Shown here piece by piece: positions 52,442 to 60,467 of a DNA stretch of 64,000 nt. Made by a program: the position numbers and the translations under genes. The DNA is from Nocardioides cavernae (GTDB lineage Bacteria > Actinomycetota > Actinomycetes > Propionibacteriales > Nocardioidaceae), in the NCBI RefSeq assembly GCF_016907475.1, contig NZ_JAFBCA010000001.1, positions 3,658,001 to 3,722,000 on the forward strand, read 5' to 3'. Below the pieces are notes generated by a model. The model did not search any database. It was given only the letters and a program-made list of their open reading frames with translations, and was not told where the DNA came from. Positions within the stretch are counted from its first letter, which is position 1. Every line of letters begins with the position of its first letter.

Positions 52442-53814
52442 GGCGTCTGGGTGTAGACCGTCAGCTGCTGGATGTGGATGGCCCGGTCGGGGTCGTCCGA
52501 GTCGGGCCGTCCCTCCTCTGGCACGAGCTTCACCGACAGCTGCCCACCGGTCCAGTCCTCTGCCAGCAGGTCAGGCAGGATCGCCGAGGCGTCGACGAGG
52601 TAGTTGCGCTCCTCCTCGGGCGCAGTCCCGGCCAGCCCGAAGGTCGCGAACCTGCCGGCGCGATGGGCCGGCTGGTCCGGCGCGGACCGCACCTCAACGA
52701 CGTACGCCGCGTGCGGTTGCTCGGCGCGGACGCCGGCGAGCTCCAGCACCAACCGCGAGGGCAGCGCGTCGTCCAGCCCACGCGGACCGGCCTGGAAGGG
52801 CACATCACGTTCCTCCTCGGAGTCGAGGTCGAAGGTGGCGGCCACCGGTTCCCACCGGGCCTCGGCATCGTCCAACGGCATGGGGCCTCCTCCGGCCGGC
52901 TCTGGCGGGCGGGCGGATGCGATTGCCTGTGTCAGGACCCCCGGCAGCTCGATCGACTCGTACCCATAGTCCATCTTCAGGCTGGTCAGGTCCTCGACGT
53001 CCGCCATCGTGTACGTCGACGGCGACTGCTCGGAGCCGAACCAGAAGATCGCCGACTGCCACTGCGAGACCAGGAACGCCGAGGCACCTCCGGGGTCCGT
53101 GAGCCGGATCGATCCCGGCAGGGCGAGCCACACCTCCCACAACCGGTCGATGTTGGCGTGGTGGAGCCAGAAGATCGGGTCCCGGCCGGCGGTCGCCGGG
53201 CTTTCCATCAGTCCTGCGATGTCGACGTGCACCCAGTTGTGGGGGGTGCTCTCCACGTCGCCGAAGCGGCGGTCTCGGTCCGTTCCTCCGAACCCGACGT
53301 CGGGGACCCCGCCGACGAAGCGCGACTCACTGAGGGCGGGAAGGAGGTCGACGTCGTCGGCCGGGATCGGTCCGTCGTTGCGAGCTGGGTCGAAGAGTGG
53401 GTTGTCGACCACCGCGCCGTCGACGATCCGAGTCGGTGCCCGAAACTCCGCAGGCAGGAGAGGTGCGTCGGGGTTGTCCGGGTCGGAGTAGTCCCAGTAG
53501 GGCAGGCCCCAGTCATCATCGCCGGTGAGGGCGCGGATCGTGCCCTCGAACCATGCCAGGTAGGCGCGGTGCCAAGGAAGGAAGAACAGCGAGGCGTGCG
53601 CACACTGTCCCCACGCGGGCCGAGCCGAGGTTCCCGGCGGGAATCCGTGGGTGTTGGCCGCCCACAGCCAGGATGCAGGATTGTCGACGGGCAGCTCCCG
53701 CATGAGATCGACGCCGCGCGCATAGGTGTCGAGGACCGGATGCCAGGCCTCTGTCGCCGCGGCAGCGACGTCGCCGCGTGTCAGGCTTGCGATGCTGTGC
53801 CGTGTCCGAGTCAT
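52438..53814 (-). CDS. Tyrosinase-family binuclear copper oxidase
   Basis: A type-3 copper enzyme of 458 residues that would oxidise phenols to quinones. CuA ligands are H56, H73 and H82 (CAHASLFFLPWHRAYLAWFE), CuB ligands H192, H196 and H219 (HNWVHVDI, then DPIFWLHHANIDRLWEVW), all in family-standard positions. PYWDYSDPDN is also typical. About 150 C-terminal residues form a beta-rich domain like the one of plant polyphenol oxidases, which can shield the active site. There is no Sec or Tat signal and no MelC1-type caddie gene. ATG 53814 follows GGAGGGGAC. It is the first gene of the overlapping run. Confidence 0.88.
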   Translation of the reverse strand: MTRTRHSIASLTRGDVAAAATEAWHPVLDTYARGVDLMRELPVDNPASWLWAANTHGFPPGTSARPAWGQCAHASLFFLPWHRAYLAWFEGTIRALTGDDDWGLPYWDYSDPDNPDAPLLPAEFRAPTRIVDGAVVDNPLFDPARNDGPIPADDVDLLPALSESRFVGGVPDVGFGGTDRDRRFGDVESTPHNWVHVDIAGLMESPATAGRDPIFWLHHANIDRLWEVWLALPGSIRLTDPGGASAFLVSQWQSAIFWFGSEQSPSTYTMADVEDLTSLKMDYGYESIELPGVLTQAIASARPPEPAGGGPMPLDDAEARWEPVAATFDLDSEEERDVPFQAGPRGLDDALPSRLVLELAGVRAEQPHAAYVVEVRSAPDQPAHRAGRFATFGLAGTAPEEERNYLVDASAILPDLLAEDWTGGQLSVKLVPEEGRPDSDDPDRAIHIQQLTVYTQTP

Positions 53815-54127
53815 GTCCCCTCCCGAGGGATGCTCTTGATGTTCCTCGGGTCGCGCGACTACCCGCATGGCCAAAATTGGTCACGTTGCCATGCAAGGAC
53901 CCACGCGCAACGCGCCACGTGGCATGGGCCACCCGTGGCAATCGACTGACCCCGTTCGTCGGACGCCTTGATCCCGATCCCGCGGCGAGGCGCAGACGAG
54001 CCGCGCTGGGGCACCCGCCTCGGGCCGTCCTCCTTCCTTGACAGGCCAGAAAGCGAAGTAGAACCTCACTTGTGAGGAACCGGATCCGTAGGAGCAGCGG
54101 TTCACCCGGGACCGGGAGGTGGTGCAG
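53815..54127. promoter_or_regulatory. Divergent control region of tyrosinase run and M43 gene
   Basis: This 313-base gap holds both promoters. On the plus strand TTGACA (54038-54043) and TAGAAC (54059-54064) are 15 bases apart. CCTCACTTGTGAGG (54064-54077) is a perfect 6-2-6 palindrome at the expected transcript start. GCCACGTGGC (53914-53923) is a second perfect palindrome. I see no coding frame. Confidence 0.45.
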
Positions 54128-55033
54128 ATGGCTCCCAGACGTCGGCAATGCGCAGCAATGCAGGAGTACGAGCGCCTGCTCGAGGAACAGCCGTCATTCC
54201 GGACCAATCAACAGCGCGCCGAGGCGTTCACCGCCCGAGCCGTCACCTCGGGCGAGGCCGAACGGGTGGCCCGCAGGTTGATCACGATCCCCACCGTGGT
54301 GCACGTGGTCTACAAGAAGCCGAAGGAGAACATCAGCAAGGCCCAGGTCCAGAGCCAGATCGCGGTCCTGAACCAGGACTACAGGTTCACCAACCCCGAC
54401 ACCGCCAAGGTGCCCGACGCGTGGAAAGGGCTTGCCGCTGACGCGAAGATCAAGTTCAAGCTCGCCACCAAGGACCCCGACGGCAAGAGGACCGACGGCA
54501 TCGTCCGCGTCCAGACCGACCGTGCCTCGTTCGGCCCCGGCGACGGCGTGAAGAAGGCCAGCCAAGGCGGGTCCACAGCCTGGCCCGCCGATGCCTACCT
54601 GAACGTCTGGGTGTGCGCGCTCGGAGGCGGGCTGCTCGGCTACGCCCAGTTCCCCGGCGGCCCCAAGGCAACCGATGGCGTGGTGATCCTTCACTCCGCC
54701 TTCGGGACCGAAGGCAGCGCGATCGCGCCGTTCAACCGAGGCCGCACCCTGACCCATGAGGTCGGGCACTGGCTCAACTTGCGACACATCTGGGGCGACA
54801 CCCTCGATTGCAGCGGAGGCGACCTAGTTTCCGACACCCCCAACTCGAGAGGGCCGAACTACGGCAAGCCCAGCTTCCCAGTGATCAGTTGCGGCAACGG
54901 CCCGAACGGCGACATGTTCATGAACTACATGGACTACGTCGACGACGCTGCGATGTTCATGTTCACCGCAGGACAGGTTGCCCGGATGAGTGCTTGCCTC
55001 GCCGGGCCCCGCAAGTCGTTCGCGACGGCGTAG
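54128..55033 (+). CDS. M43 (pappalysin-type) metallopeptidase without signal peptide
   Basis: A metzincin of 301 residues. The extended zinc motif H210-EVGHWLNLRH220 is followed by the usual IWGD, and NYMDYVDD gives the Met-turn. Cys residues around CSGGD and SCGNG match the M43 disulfide pattern, which suggests work outside the cell, yet the first 50 residues (MAPRRRQCAAMQEYERLLEE) form a charged helix with no hydrophobic export signal. GGGAGG lies eight bases before ATG 54128. It is divergent from the tyrosinase run and followed closely by the gene at 55040. Confidence 0.88.
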   Translation: MAPRRRQCAAMQEYERLLEEQPSFRTNQQRAEAFTARAVTSGEAERVARRLITIPTVVHVVYKKPKENISKAQVQSQIAVLNQDYRFTNPDTAKVPDAWKGLAADAKIKFKLATKDPDGKRTDGIVRVQTDRASFGPGDGVKKASQGGSTAWPADAYLNVWVCALGGGLLGYAQFPGGPKATDGVVILHSAFGTEGSAIAPFNRGRTLTHEVGHWLNLRHIWGDTLDCSGGDLVSDTPNSRGPNYGKPSFPVISCGNGPNGDMFMNYMDYVDDAAMFMFTAGQVARMSACLAGPRKSFATA

Positions 55034-55039
55034 CCGTCC

Positions 55040-55357
55040 GTGATGACTTACCAGGTGAGCGGGTGCTGGGTGCACGCTCACGAGGAGGACACAGCCGGTG
55101 AGATGGTCTTCCGGCCCGCTGGAACCGACCTCCCTCCGTCCCGGGGCCGGATGACACTCGACCTGCGTCCGGACGGAACCTTTGCGGAGGCCGGCCTCGG
55201 CGCCACCGATGTCCCCGAAGAGGCCACCGGCATCTGGACGCTCGAGGGCGACACCATCACGCTGAGCGAGGGGGCGGCGCAAGGGGTGCCTCGCCACATG
55301 CAGGTCGTCTCGGCGGACGATGACAGGCTCATCCTCAAGCGCCGAGACGACGGGTGA
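55040..55357 (+). CDS. Small lipocalin-like protein
   Basis: A 105-residue, beta-rich protein that starts six bases after the M43 gene. GCWVHAHEED, FRPAGTDLPPSRGRMTLDLRPDGTF, GIWTLEGDTITL and VVSADDDRLILKRR follow the strand pattern of small lipocalin-like proteins. It has no signal peptide. GTG 55040 is directly followed by an ATG at 55043. A role as inhibitor or substrate-binding partner of the M43 peptidase would fit the operon, but nothing in the sequence proves it. Confidence 0.65.
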   Translation: MMTYQVSGCWVHAHEEDTAGEMVFRPAGTDLPPSRGRMTLDLRPDGTFAEAGLGATDVPEEATGIWTLEGDTITLSEGAAQGVPRHMQVVSADDDRLILKRRDDG

Positions 55358-55396
55358 CCCGCGCAGGTGACCCGGAACCGAGCCGACCCGGGTGCA

Positions 55397-55918
55397 TCAG
55401 CACGACTCCACGGGCCGAAGTGAGACCACACTCGCCAGATCCACGCGGACCACGGTGCCGCCCACCTCGACGTCGACCCACCCGGCGGCGCTGTCGACAA
55501 CCGGGCCGCAGGCCGTGCCATCGTTGGTGCTGACCTGGACAGGCCGTTCAGCACCGGACTGTGGCCACCAGTTGCTGGATGCCGAGAGCGCGGTCAGTCC
55601 AACCGCTAAACACGTGAATGCGACGCCGGCTCGGAGCCGGCGGGCACCAGCCGTGGCGTCCTTCAGCACGCCGAGCGGCCACGCCACAACCGCCACGAGC
55701 AAGAGCCCGAATGCGGCGCACGCAAGGGCGAGGAGCGCGAGGACCCCGGCGACCGACTGCAACCACATCGGGAGCCTGGTGCCGTTGTCGCCGGTGAGCA
55801 CGCCGCACAGTCCCACGAAGGCCAAGGCAGCGACCTGCAGCTTGTGCCACTCGCGAGCCGAGGCAGTGAGGGCTTCGACCATGGCAGGCTCCGATGGGGG
55901 CTCAGGTGTGTCAGCCAT
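55397..55918 (-). CDS. Hypothetical three-helix membrane protein
   Basis: A 173-residue protein: a polar N terminus with EALTASAREWHKLQ, three hydrophobic segments (about 28-46, 53-82 and 95-112), then about 60 extracytoplasmic residues with two Cys (GTACGPVVD and the C-terminal VESC). It converges on the M43 pair. No family recognised. Three-helix proteins with a short soluble part are frequent in conflict loci, so a membership in the neighbouring cluster is possible. Confidence 0.6.
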   Translation of the reverse strand: MADTPEPPSEPAMVEALTASAREWHKLQVAALAFVGLCGVLTGDNGTRLPMWLQSVAGVLALLALACAAFGLLLVAVVAWPLGVLKDATAGARRLRAGVAFTCLAVGLTALSASSNWWPQSGAERPVQVSTNDGTACGPVVDSAAGWVDVEVGGTVVRVDLASVVSLRPVESC

Positions 55919-56002
55919 GGCGAACCACCCCTCACTCGGTTACCTCGACGGTACGCCCACCATGTCCGGCATCCCCAGGTCTCGCCGCCTGAGGAGCGAG
56001 AC

Positions 56003-56008
56003 TAGGGT
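56003..56008 (+). promoter_or_regulatory. -10 hexamer of the MFS transcript
   Basis: TAGGGT lies seven bases before an ATG at 56016 that opens a nine-codon frame. A leaderless transcript would begin at that ATG, not at the exporter's start. Confidence 0.5.
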
Positions 56009-56015
56009 CGGCTGC

Positions 56016-56045
56016 ATGGGAGTCGATGGGCGGTCCTGCCGGTGA
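56016..56045 (+). CDS. Leaderless nine-codon upstream ORF
   Basis: MGVDGRSCR and a TGA. The stop overlaps the GTG start of the MFS gene as GTGA, so ribosomes that finish it can restart on the exporter. With a leaderless -10 element seven bases upstream this is a plausible regulatory peptide. It contains one Cys next to two Arg codons. Confidence 0.45.
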   Translation: MGVDGRSCR

Positions 56046-58132
56046 CCGTGACGGCCACGACGACCGGGGTGGCTCCGGAACGGTCGAGCCGCTCGGGACT
56101 CATCGTCCTGGTGCTGGCACTGTGCGGCACGGCCGTGTCGCTCATGCAGACGTTGGTCGTGCCCCTGTTGCCGGACTTCCCGGGACTGTTGGGCACGTCC
56201 TCGGACAACGCCTCGTGGCTGGTCACGGTCACCCTCCTCACGAGCGCAGTGGCCACGCCGATCCTGTCCCGGCTCGCTGACATGCACGGCAAGCGACTCA
56301 TGATCGTGGTCTCGCTGCTGGTCCTGCTCGCTGGCTCGCTCCTCGGGGCGGTGAGCGACTCACTGGTCGCGCTGATCGCCGCTCGAAGCCTGCAGGGCTT
56401 CGCACCTGCGTTGATCCCGATCGGCATCTCGATGATGCGTGACGAGCTGCCGCCGGAGCGGATCGGTGGCGCGGTCGCCCTGATGAGTGCGACGCTCGGG
56501 ATCGGCGGCGCGGTGGGGCTTCCCCTGTCGGGGGTGATCTACGAGACGTTCGGCTGGCAGGCGGTGTTCTGGGGCAGCGTCGTCATGGCTGCCGTGATGC
56601 TGGTCCTGGTCCTGGTCGTGGTGCCGGAGTCCGGTGTGAGGACGCCTGGTCGCTTCGACTGGGTGGGTGCCATCTTGATGTCCATCGCCTTGACCTCCCT
56701 GTTGCTGGGCATCTCCAAGGGCGGCGTCTGGGGCTGGACCTCGCAATGGACCTTGCTGAGCTTCACCGTGGCCTTCTTGGTCTTCGCGTTGTGGGCGCCA
56801 TGGGAGCTGCGCACCGGCGAGCCCCTGGTGGACCTGCGCACGTCGACACGGCGTCCCGTGCTATTCACCAACATCGCCTCGCTCCTGGCCGGGTTCGCGA
56901 TGTTCGCCAATCTCCTGGTGGCCACCCAGCAGCTGCAGATACCTGTCGCCAGCGGCGTCGGCTTCGGTCTGGACGTCACCGAGGCCGGGCTCGCGATGTT
57001 GCCCGGCGGCGTGCTGATGGTCCTGATGGCACCGGTGTCGGCCGAGGTCACCCGCCGGTTCGGCGCTCGCATCACCTTGGTGACGGGGCTGTGCATCACC
57101 GGCTTCGGGTACGTCGTCCGGGTGCTGCTCGACGCCACCCTGGCCCAGCTGGTGCTCGGGGTCTGCATCGTCTCGGTGGGCATCGCGGTGAGCTTCGCGG
57201 CCATGCCGGTGCTCATCATGCAGTCGGTGCCGATCAGCGAGACGGCTGCCGCCAACGGTCTCAACACCGTCGTTCGCTCGATCGGCACCTCCACCTGCTC
57301 GGCCACCGTCGCGGCAGTCTTTGCTGCTGGGCTCGTCGCCGGGGGCTATCCGTCCGAAGCGGCGTTGCACTCCATGAGCTGGCTGGCGGCAGGTGCTGCC
57401 TTCCTCGCTGCAGTCGTCGGGTTCCTCATTCCGGCCCGCATCGCACCCGTCCTCGCCACCCGTCCCCTCGAACCCGGTGACACTCCGGCTGCTGTGCGCG
57501 CCGACTCGGTGCGTCGTGCGGACGTCGGCACCGAGGTCGTCGTGCGGGGCCGGGTGCAGCGTGCAGACGGCGTGCCCGCGCGACTGGCAGTCGTCTCCGT
57601 CCTCGACCGCAGCGGACGGCAAGCGGACTGGGCGCGGGCCGACAACGACGGACGCTGGTCTGTCGTGCTGCCGGGAGCCGGCGAGTACCTCGTCATCTGC
57701 TCCGCGGAGGGCTGGGCGGCACGGTCCGAGCTCCGCCAGCTCAGGCCCGACGCCGTACCCATGCTGCAGCTCGACCATCGCCTCACGGTCGCGGGCGTCA
57801 TCTCTCGCGGCGGCTGGCCCATCGACGACGCGCTCGTCGTGCTCACTGACTCGTCGGGCGAGTCCGCGGGAGCAACCAGGACGGACGAGGAAGGTCACTA
57901 CGAGATCGGGTTGCCGCCGCTGGGTAGATACGTGCTCACTGCGCTGGACCCGCGCACCGGAGTCGCGGAGTCCGAGGACGTCGTGATCAGTGCTCAACGA
58001 CGCCGCTTCAACCTCGTGCTGGCTGACCTGTCCGAGCCGGAGCCGTCGGAGGATGCGACCTCGCCGTCTGGTCCTGCGCCGCGTGCCGGGGCATCTGGAC
58101 CCGCAGATGGTCCGGGTTCGCTGCGTTGGTGA
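56042..58132 (+). CDS. DHA2-family MFS exporter fused to two beta-sandwich domains
   Basis: A 696-residue protein. Residues 1-480 are a 14-helix drug/H+ antiporter: MQTLVVPLLPDF in helix 1, motif A SRLADMHGKRLM, motif C-like MSATLGIGGAVGLPLSGVIYE. Residues 490-680 hold two carboxypeptidase-regulatory-like (Cna-B-type) beta sandwiches, RVQRADGVPARLAVVSVLDRSG and GVISRGGWPIDDALVVLTDSSG, each ending in a Gly-x-Tyr strand (GEYLVICSAEG, GRYVLTALDP). With an even helix number this tail should lie in the cytoplasm. GTG 56042 is coupled to a nine-codon upstream ORF. Substrate unknown. Confidence 0.88.
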   Translation: MTVTATTTGVAPERSSRSGLIVLVLALCGTAVSLMQTLVVPLLPDFPGLLGTSSDNASWLVTVTLLTSAVATPILSRLADMHGKRLMIVVSLLVLLAGSLLGAVSDSLVALIAARSLQGFAPALIPIGISMMRDELPPERIGGAVALMSATLGIGGAVGLPLSGVIYETFGWQAVFWGSVVMAAVMLVLVLVVVPESGVRTPGRFDWVGAILMSIALTSLLLGISKGGVWGWTSQWTLLSFTVAFLVFALWAPWELRTGEPLVDLRTSTRRPVLFTNIASLLAGFAMFANLLVATQQLQIPVASGVGFGLDVTEAGLAMLPGGVLMVLMAPVSAEVTRRFGARITLVTGLCITGFGYVVRVLLDATLAQLVLGVCIVSVGIAVSFAAMPVLIMQSVPISETAAANGLNTVVRSIGTSTCSATVAAVFAAGLVAGGYPSEAALHSMSWLAAGAAFLAAVVGFLIPARIAPVLATRPLEPGDTPAAVRADSVRRADVGTEVVVRGRVQRADGVPARLAVVSVLDRSGRQADWARADNDGRWSVVLPGAGEYLVICSAEGWAARSELRQLRPDAVPMLQLDHRLTVAGVISRGGWPIDDALVVLTDSSGESAGATRTDEEGHYEIGLPPLGRYVLTALDPRTGVAESEDVVISAQRRRFNLVLADLSEPEPSEDATSPSGPAPRAGASGPADGPGSLRW

Positions 58133-58168
58133 CCGATCGCACCAACAGACGCCTCCGACGACGTCCGC

Positions 58169-59635
58169 TCACCCGTGCTGCCCGGAGACCATGAGCAGCG
58201 GCCGGGGCACGATCTGTGCGCCGCGCTCGAGTCGCTCGACGGCATCGCGTGCCCGCGCCGCATGACCCTCGGCTCGATCCGACCGGCCCGAGCCCGGGTC
58301 CTCGCAGCTCGTGACCCGCTCGGCGCCGAGGCAGGTGTCCCTCCCCTTGCGGCCGTTCGCGAAGTCGCCGCGACCAGCGCCCAGGTCCAGGACGTCCCGC
58401 CCTCGGGTGGCGACGACGGAGTCGCGGCCCCCGCGCATCACGGCCTCCAGGCTGCGTCCGCCCTGCATGATCAGGTCGTCGTTGTGGGGGGTGCCGCGGA
58501 ACCGCCAGCGCTCGTCCTTGCTGAAGATCGCCATGACCTCGAGGCTGCGCACGCGACCGGCCCGCGCCCTGGTCCGGAGGATCCCGCGGCCCTGGTCCAC
58601 GGTGATCGTCGAGCCCTTCGCGAAGCCGCCCTTGCGCACGTTGAGGATGGCGAGATCCCGCGAACCGCCTCCGTCCACCGACAACCGGCGGGACGAGGGG
58701 GCGAGCCTGAAGAAGATGTTGTCGTGGCCTCCCCCGCCATCGACGTCGACGTCCTCCACGGCCTCGACCAGGAGCTCGTCGGGCCCGCTCTGACCGCGCA
58801 GGACAGCCGGGGCGGTCTCCGGGTGGACCTCGAGGTGGTCCATGTCCTCCCCGCCACGCGCCGTACCTCCGGCCTGCCCCAGGCGGATCCAGTCCATGCC
58901 CGGACCTCCGTCGATGTCGTCCGGGGCGTCAGCTGCCGGGTCGAGGTCCGTGTCGGTGAAGTCGGAGACGAGGGTGTCGTTGCCGCCGGCGCCGTCGATC
59001 TGGTCAGCACCTCCGCGGCCGATCAGCACGTCGAGGTACGGCGAGCCAACCAGGACGTCCGCGGTTCGTGTACCCACGATGCTCAGGGCCTCGGTCACGA
59101 CGATCTGGTCGGTGCCCGACGGCTCTGCCACGTAGCCCAGTCCGCCGACGGGAGTGAGGTCGGCCCTGATCCCGCCCGGGAAGCCGGCGGCGAGGAGGTC
59201 CGAGTAGAGCACCGTGTCCGCGGGGAGGGAGTAGTCGTCGCGTGTCAGGGGGTCGAGGCCGGCGTCGACGTAGTCGCTGCCCACACCCGGCCAGATGACG
59301 TCGCCGCCGGCATCGCTGTCGAACCCGCCGAGGATGCGGTCGTCGCCCGCGAACCCTTCCAGACGGTCCGTCCCTTCATCGCCGCAGATGACGTCGTTGC
59401 CGAGGAGTCCCGAGATCGTGTCGTCGCCCCCCAGCCCGACCATCACGTCGTCGCCGTTGGTCCCCGTGAGCACGTCGTCCCCGGGCGTGCCCAGGTGTGT
59501 CGCGGGCCGGCCCTCGCACGTCCCCGCGGCTGCACTCGCGGGAACTGCGTGAAGCAGCGGCGCGACGAGCGCGAAGCCCGCGAGGACCAGGCGCGGCCCT
59601 GTGGTTCGTCCAGCTGTGCCTCGGTGTGTGTCCAT
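58169..59635 (-). CDS. Secreted RTX-like calcium-binding repeat protein
   Basis: A 488-residue exported protein with a signal peptide (about 1-37, ending VPASAAA). Nonapeptide repeats of the G-G-x-G-x-D-x type are dense at 48-100 (GDDVLTG, NGDDVMVG, GGDDTISG, GNDVICG, GTDRLEG, GDDRILG) and recur at 195-235, 280-310 and 385-440 in looser form. Such repeats bind calcium in parallel beta rolls. There is no type I secretion gene nearby and none is expected in a monoderm. No enzyme domain is visible. ATG 59635 follows GAGGAC. Confidence 0.8.
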   Translation of the reverse strand: MDTHRGTAGRTTGPRLVLAGFALVAPLLHAVPASAAAGTCEGRPATHLGTPGDDVLTGTNGDDVMVGLGGDDTISGLLGNDVICGDEGTDRLEGFAGDDRILGGFDSDAGGDVIWPGVGSDYVDAGLDPLTRDDYSLPADTVLYSDLLAAGFPGGIRADLTPVGGLGYVAEPSGTDQIVVTEALSIVGTRTADVLVGSPYLDVLIGRGGADQIDGAGGNDTLVSDFTDTDLDPAADAPDDIDGGPGMDWIRLGQAGGTARGGEDMDHLEVHPETAPAVLRGQSGPDELLVEAVEDVDVDGGGGHDNIFFRLAPSSRRLSVDGGGSRDLAILNVRKGGFAKGSTITVDQGRGILRTRARAGRVRSLEVMAIFSKDERWRFRGTPHNDDLIMQGGRSLEAVMRGGRDSVVATRGRDVLDLGAGRGDFANGRKGRDTCLGAERVTSCEDPGSGRSDRAEGHAARARDAVERLERGAQIVPRPLLMVSGQHG

Positions 59636-59780
59636 GTCCTCGTCCCTTCCCCGCATCCGATGCCATTCAGGATGGGCGCCAGCCGCACGCCACACATGGG
59701 ACGGCAGTCCCGAACGCTTCGGGAAGATCGGGACTTTGCCGACGTCCCGGCGCAGGTGCCGGGGTGATGTGGTCCTCGGG

Positions 59781-60329
59781 TCAACCGACGTGCACTGCAG
59801 CGGGTCCGGCCGGCACGTCGTAGCGATGGAGCACGACTCCGCCGTCGAGCTTCGTCAGGACGTGGTGCGCCAACCGTGCGGTCGTGGGCGCCACGGACAG
59901 GTTCTGGCACGCGTACAGGCGGCTGGACCAGGCGTCGGGACGCTGGTGCCGGATGCGCACCTCGACCACCTCGGAGGGCCGCCAGCCCTGCACCGGTCTG
60001 CCACTGGACGGGGCGACCAGCTCGAGGGCGTCCCACTGCCCCATCCACAGCTTCATCTGCAGGTCGAGGGCGGCGCAGAGCAGGGCCGGGTGCTCATCCA
60101 CGACCAGCATCCGGTGGTGCACCCGGTACCGGTACGGCTGGTGCTGGCTGCGGGCGACGCCGGCGCGAGTGGCGGCCGCGTCGAGGTCGAGCGCGCAGGC
60201 ACTGGGATCCCTCAGCCGGGCGGCACACATGCGTGCGGCGCTCGTCCAGTCACCGGCGACGACATCGGCCAGGGCGTCCAGGGCGGGCGCGAGGAGTCGT
60301 GCTCCGGGATGCATGATGGCGATGGCCAT
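59781..60329 (-). CDS. Hypothetical protein
   Basis: A 182-residue soluble protein. The middle holds SQHQPYRYRVHHRMLVVDEHPALLCAALDLQMKLWMGQWDALELVAP and the C terminus is beta-rich (GGVVLHRYDVPAGPAAVHVG). I know no family. GAGGAG lies eight bases before ATG 60329. It stands between the RTX-like and the Asp/Gly-rich genes on the same strand; the gaps of about 140 bases on either side hold nothing recognisable. Confidence 0.55.
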   Translation of the reverse strand: MAIAIMHPGARLLAPALDALADVVAGDWTSAARMCAARLRDPSACALDLDAAATRAGVARSQHQPYRYRVHHRMLVVDEHPALLCAALDLQMKLWMGQWDALELVAPSSGRPVQGWRPSEVVEVRIRHQRPDAWSSRLYACQNLSVAPTTARLAHHVLTKLDGGVVLHRYDVPAGPAAVHVG

Positions 60330-60467
60330 GTGAACCGCTCCTCACCAGTTCCCAGCCGTGCGACGCGCGAGCGGGTGTGGGAGCCAGCCTGGGTCACCCC
60401 TGCCCGGGTCCGGCCGAACTGCCGCCGTTTTCCCGTGAACCGGGGACGAGACCCGGCATCGGATGGA

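Noticed and set aside
58169..59635. RTX-like gene as part of the hydrolase locus
   Set aside because: It has a clear signal peptide and is separated by an unrelated exporter gene, so I kept it outside the candidate system.
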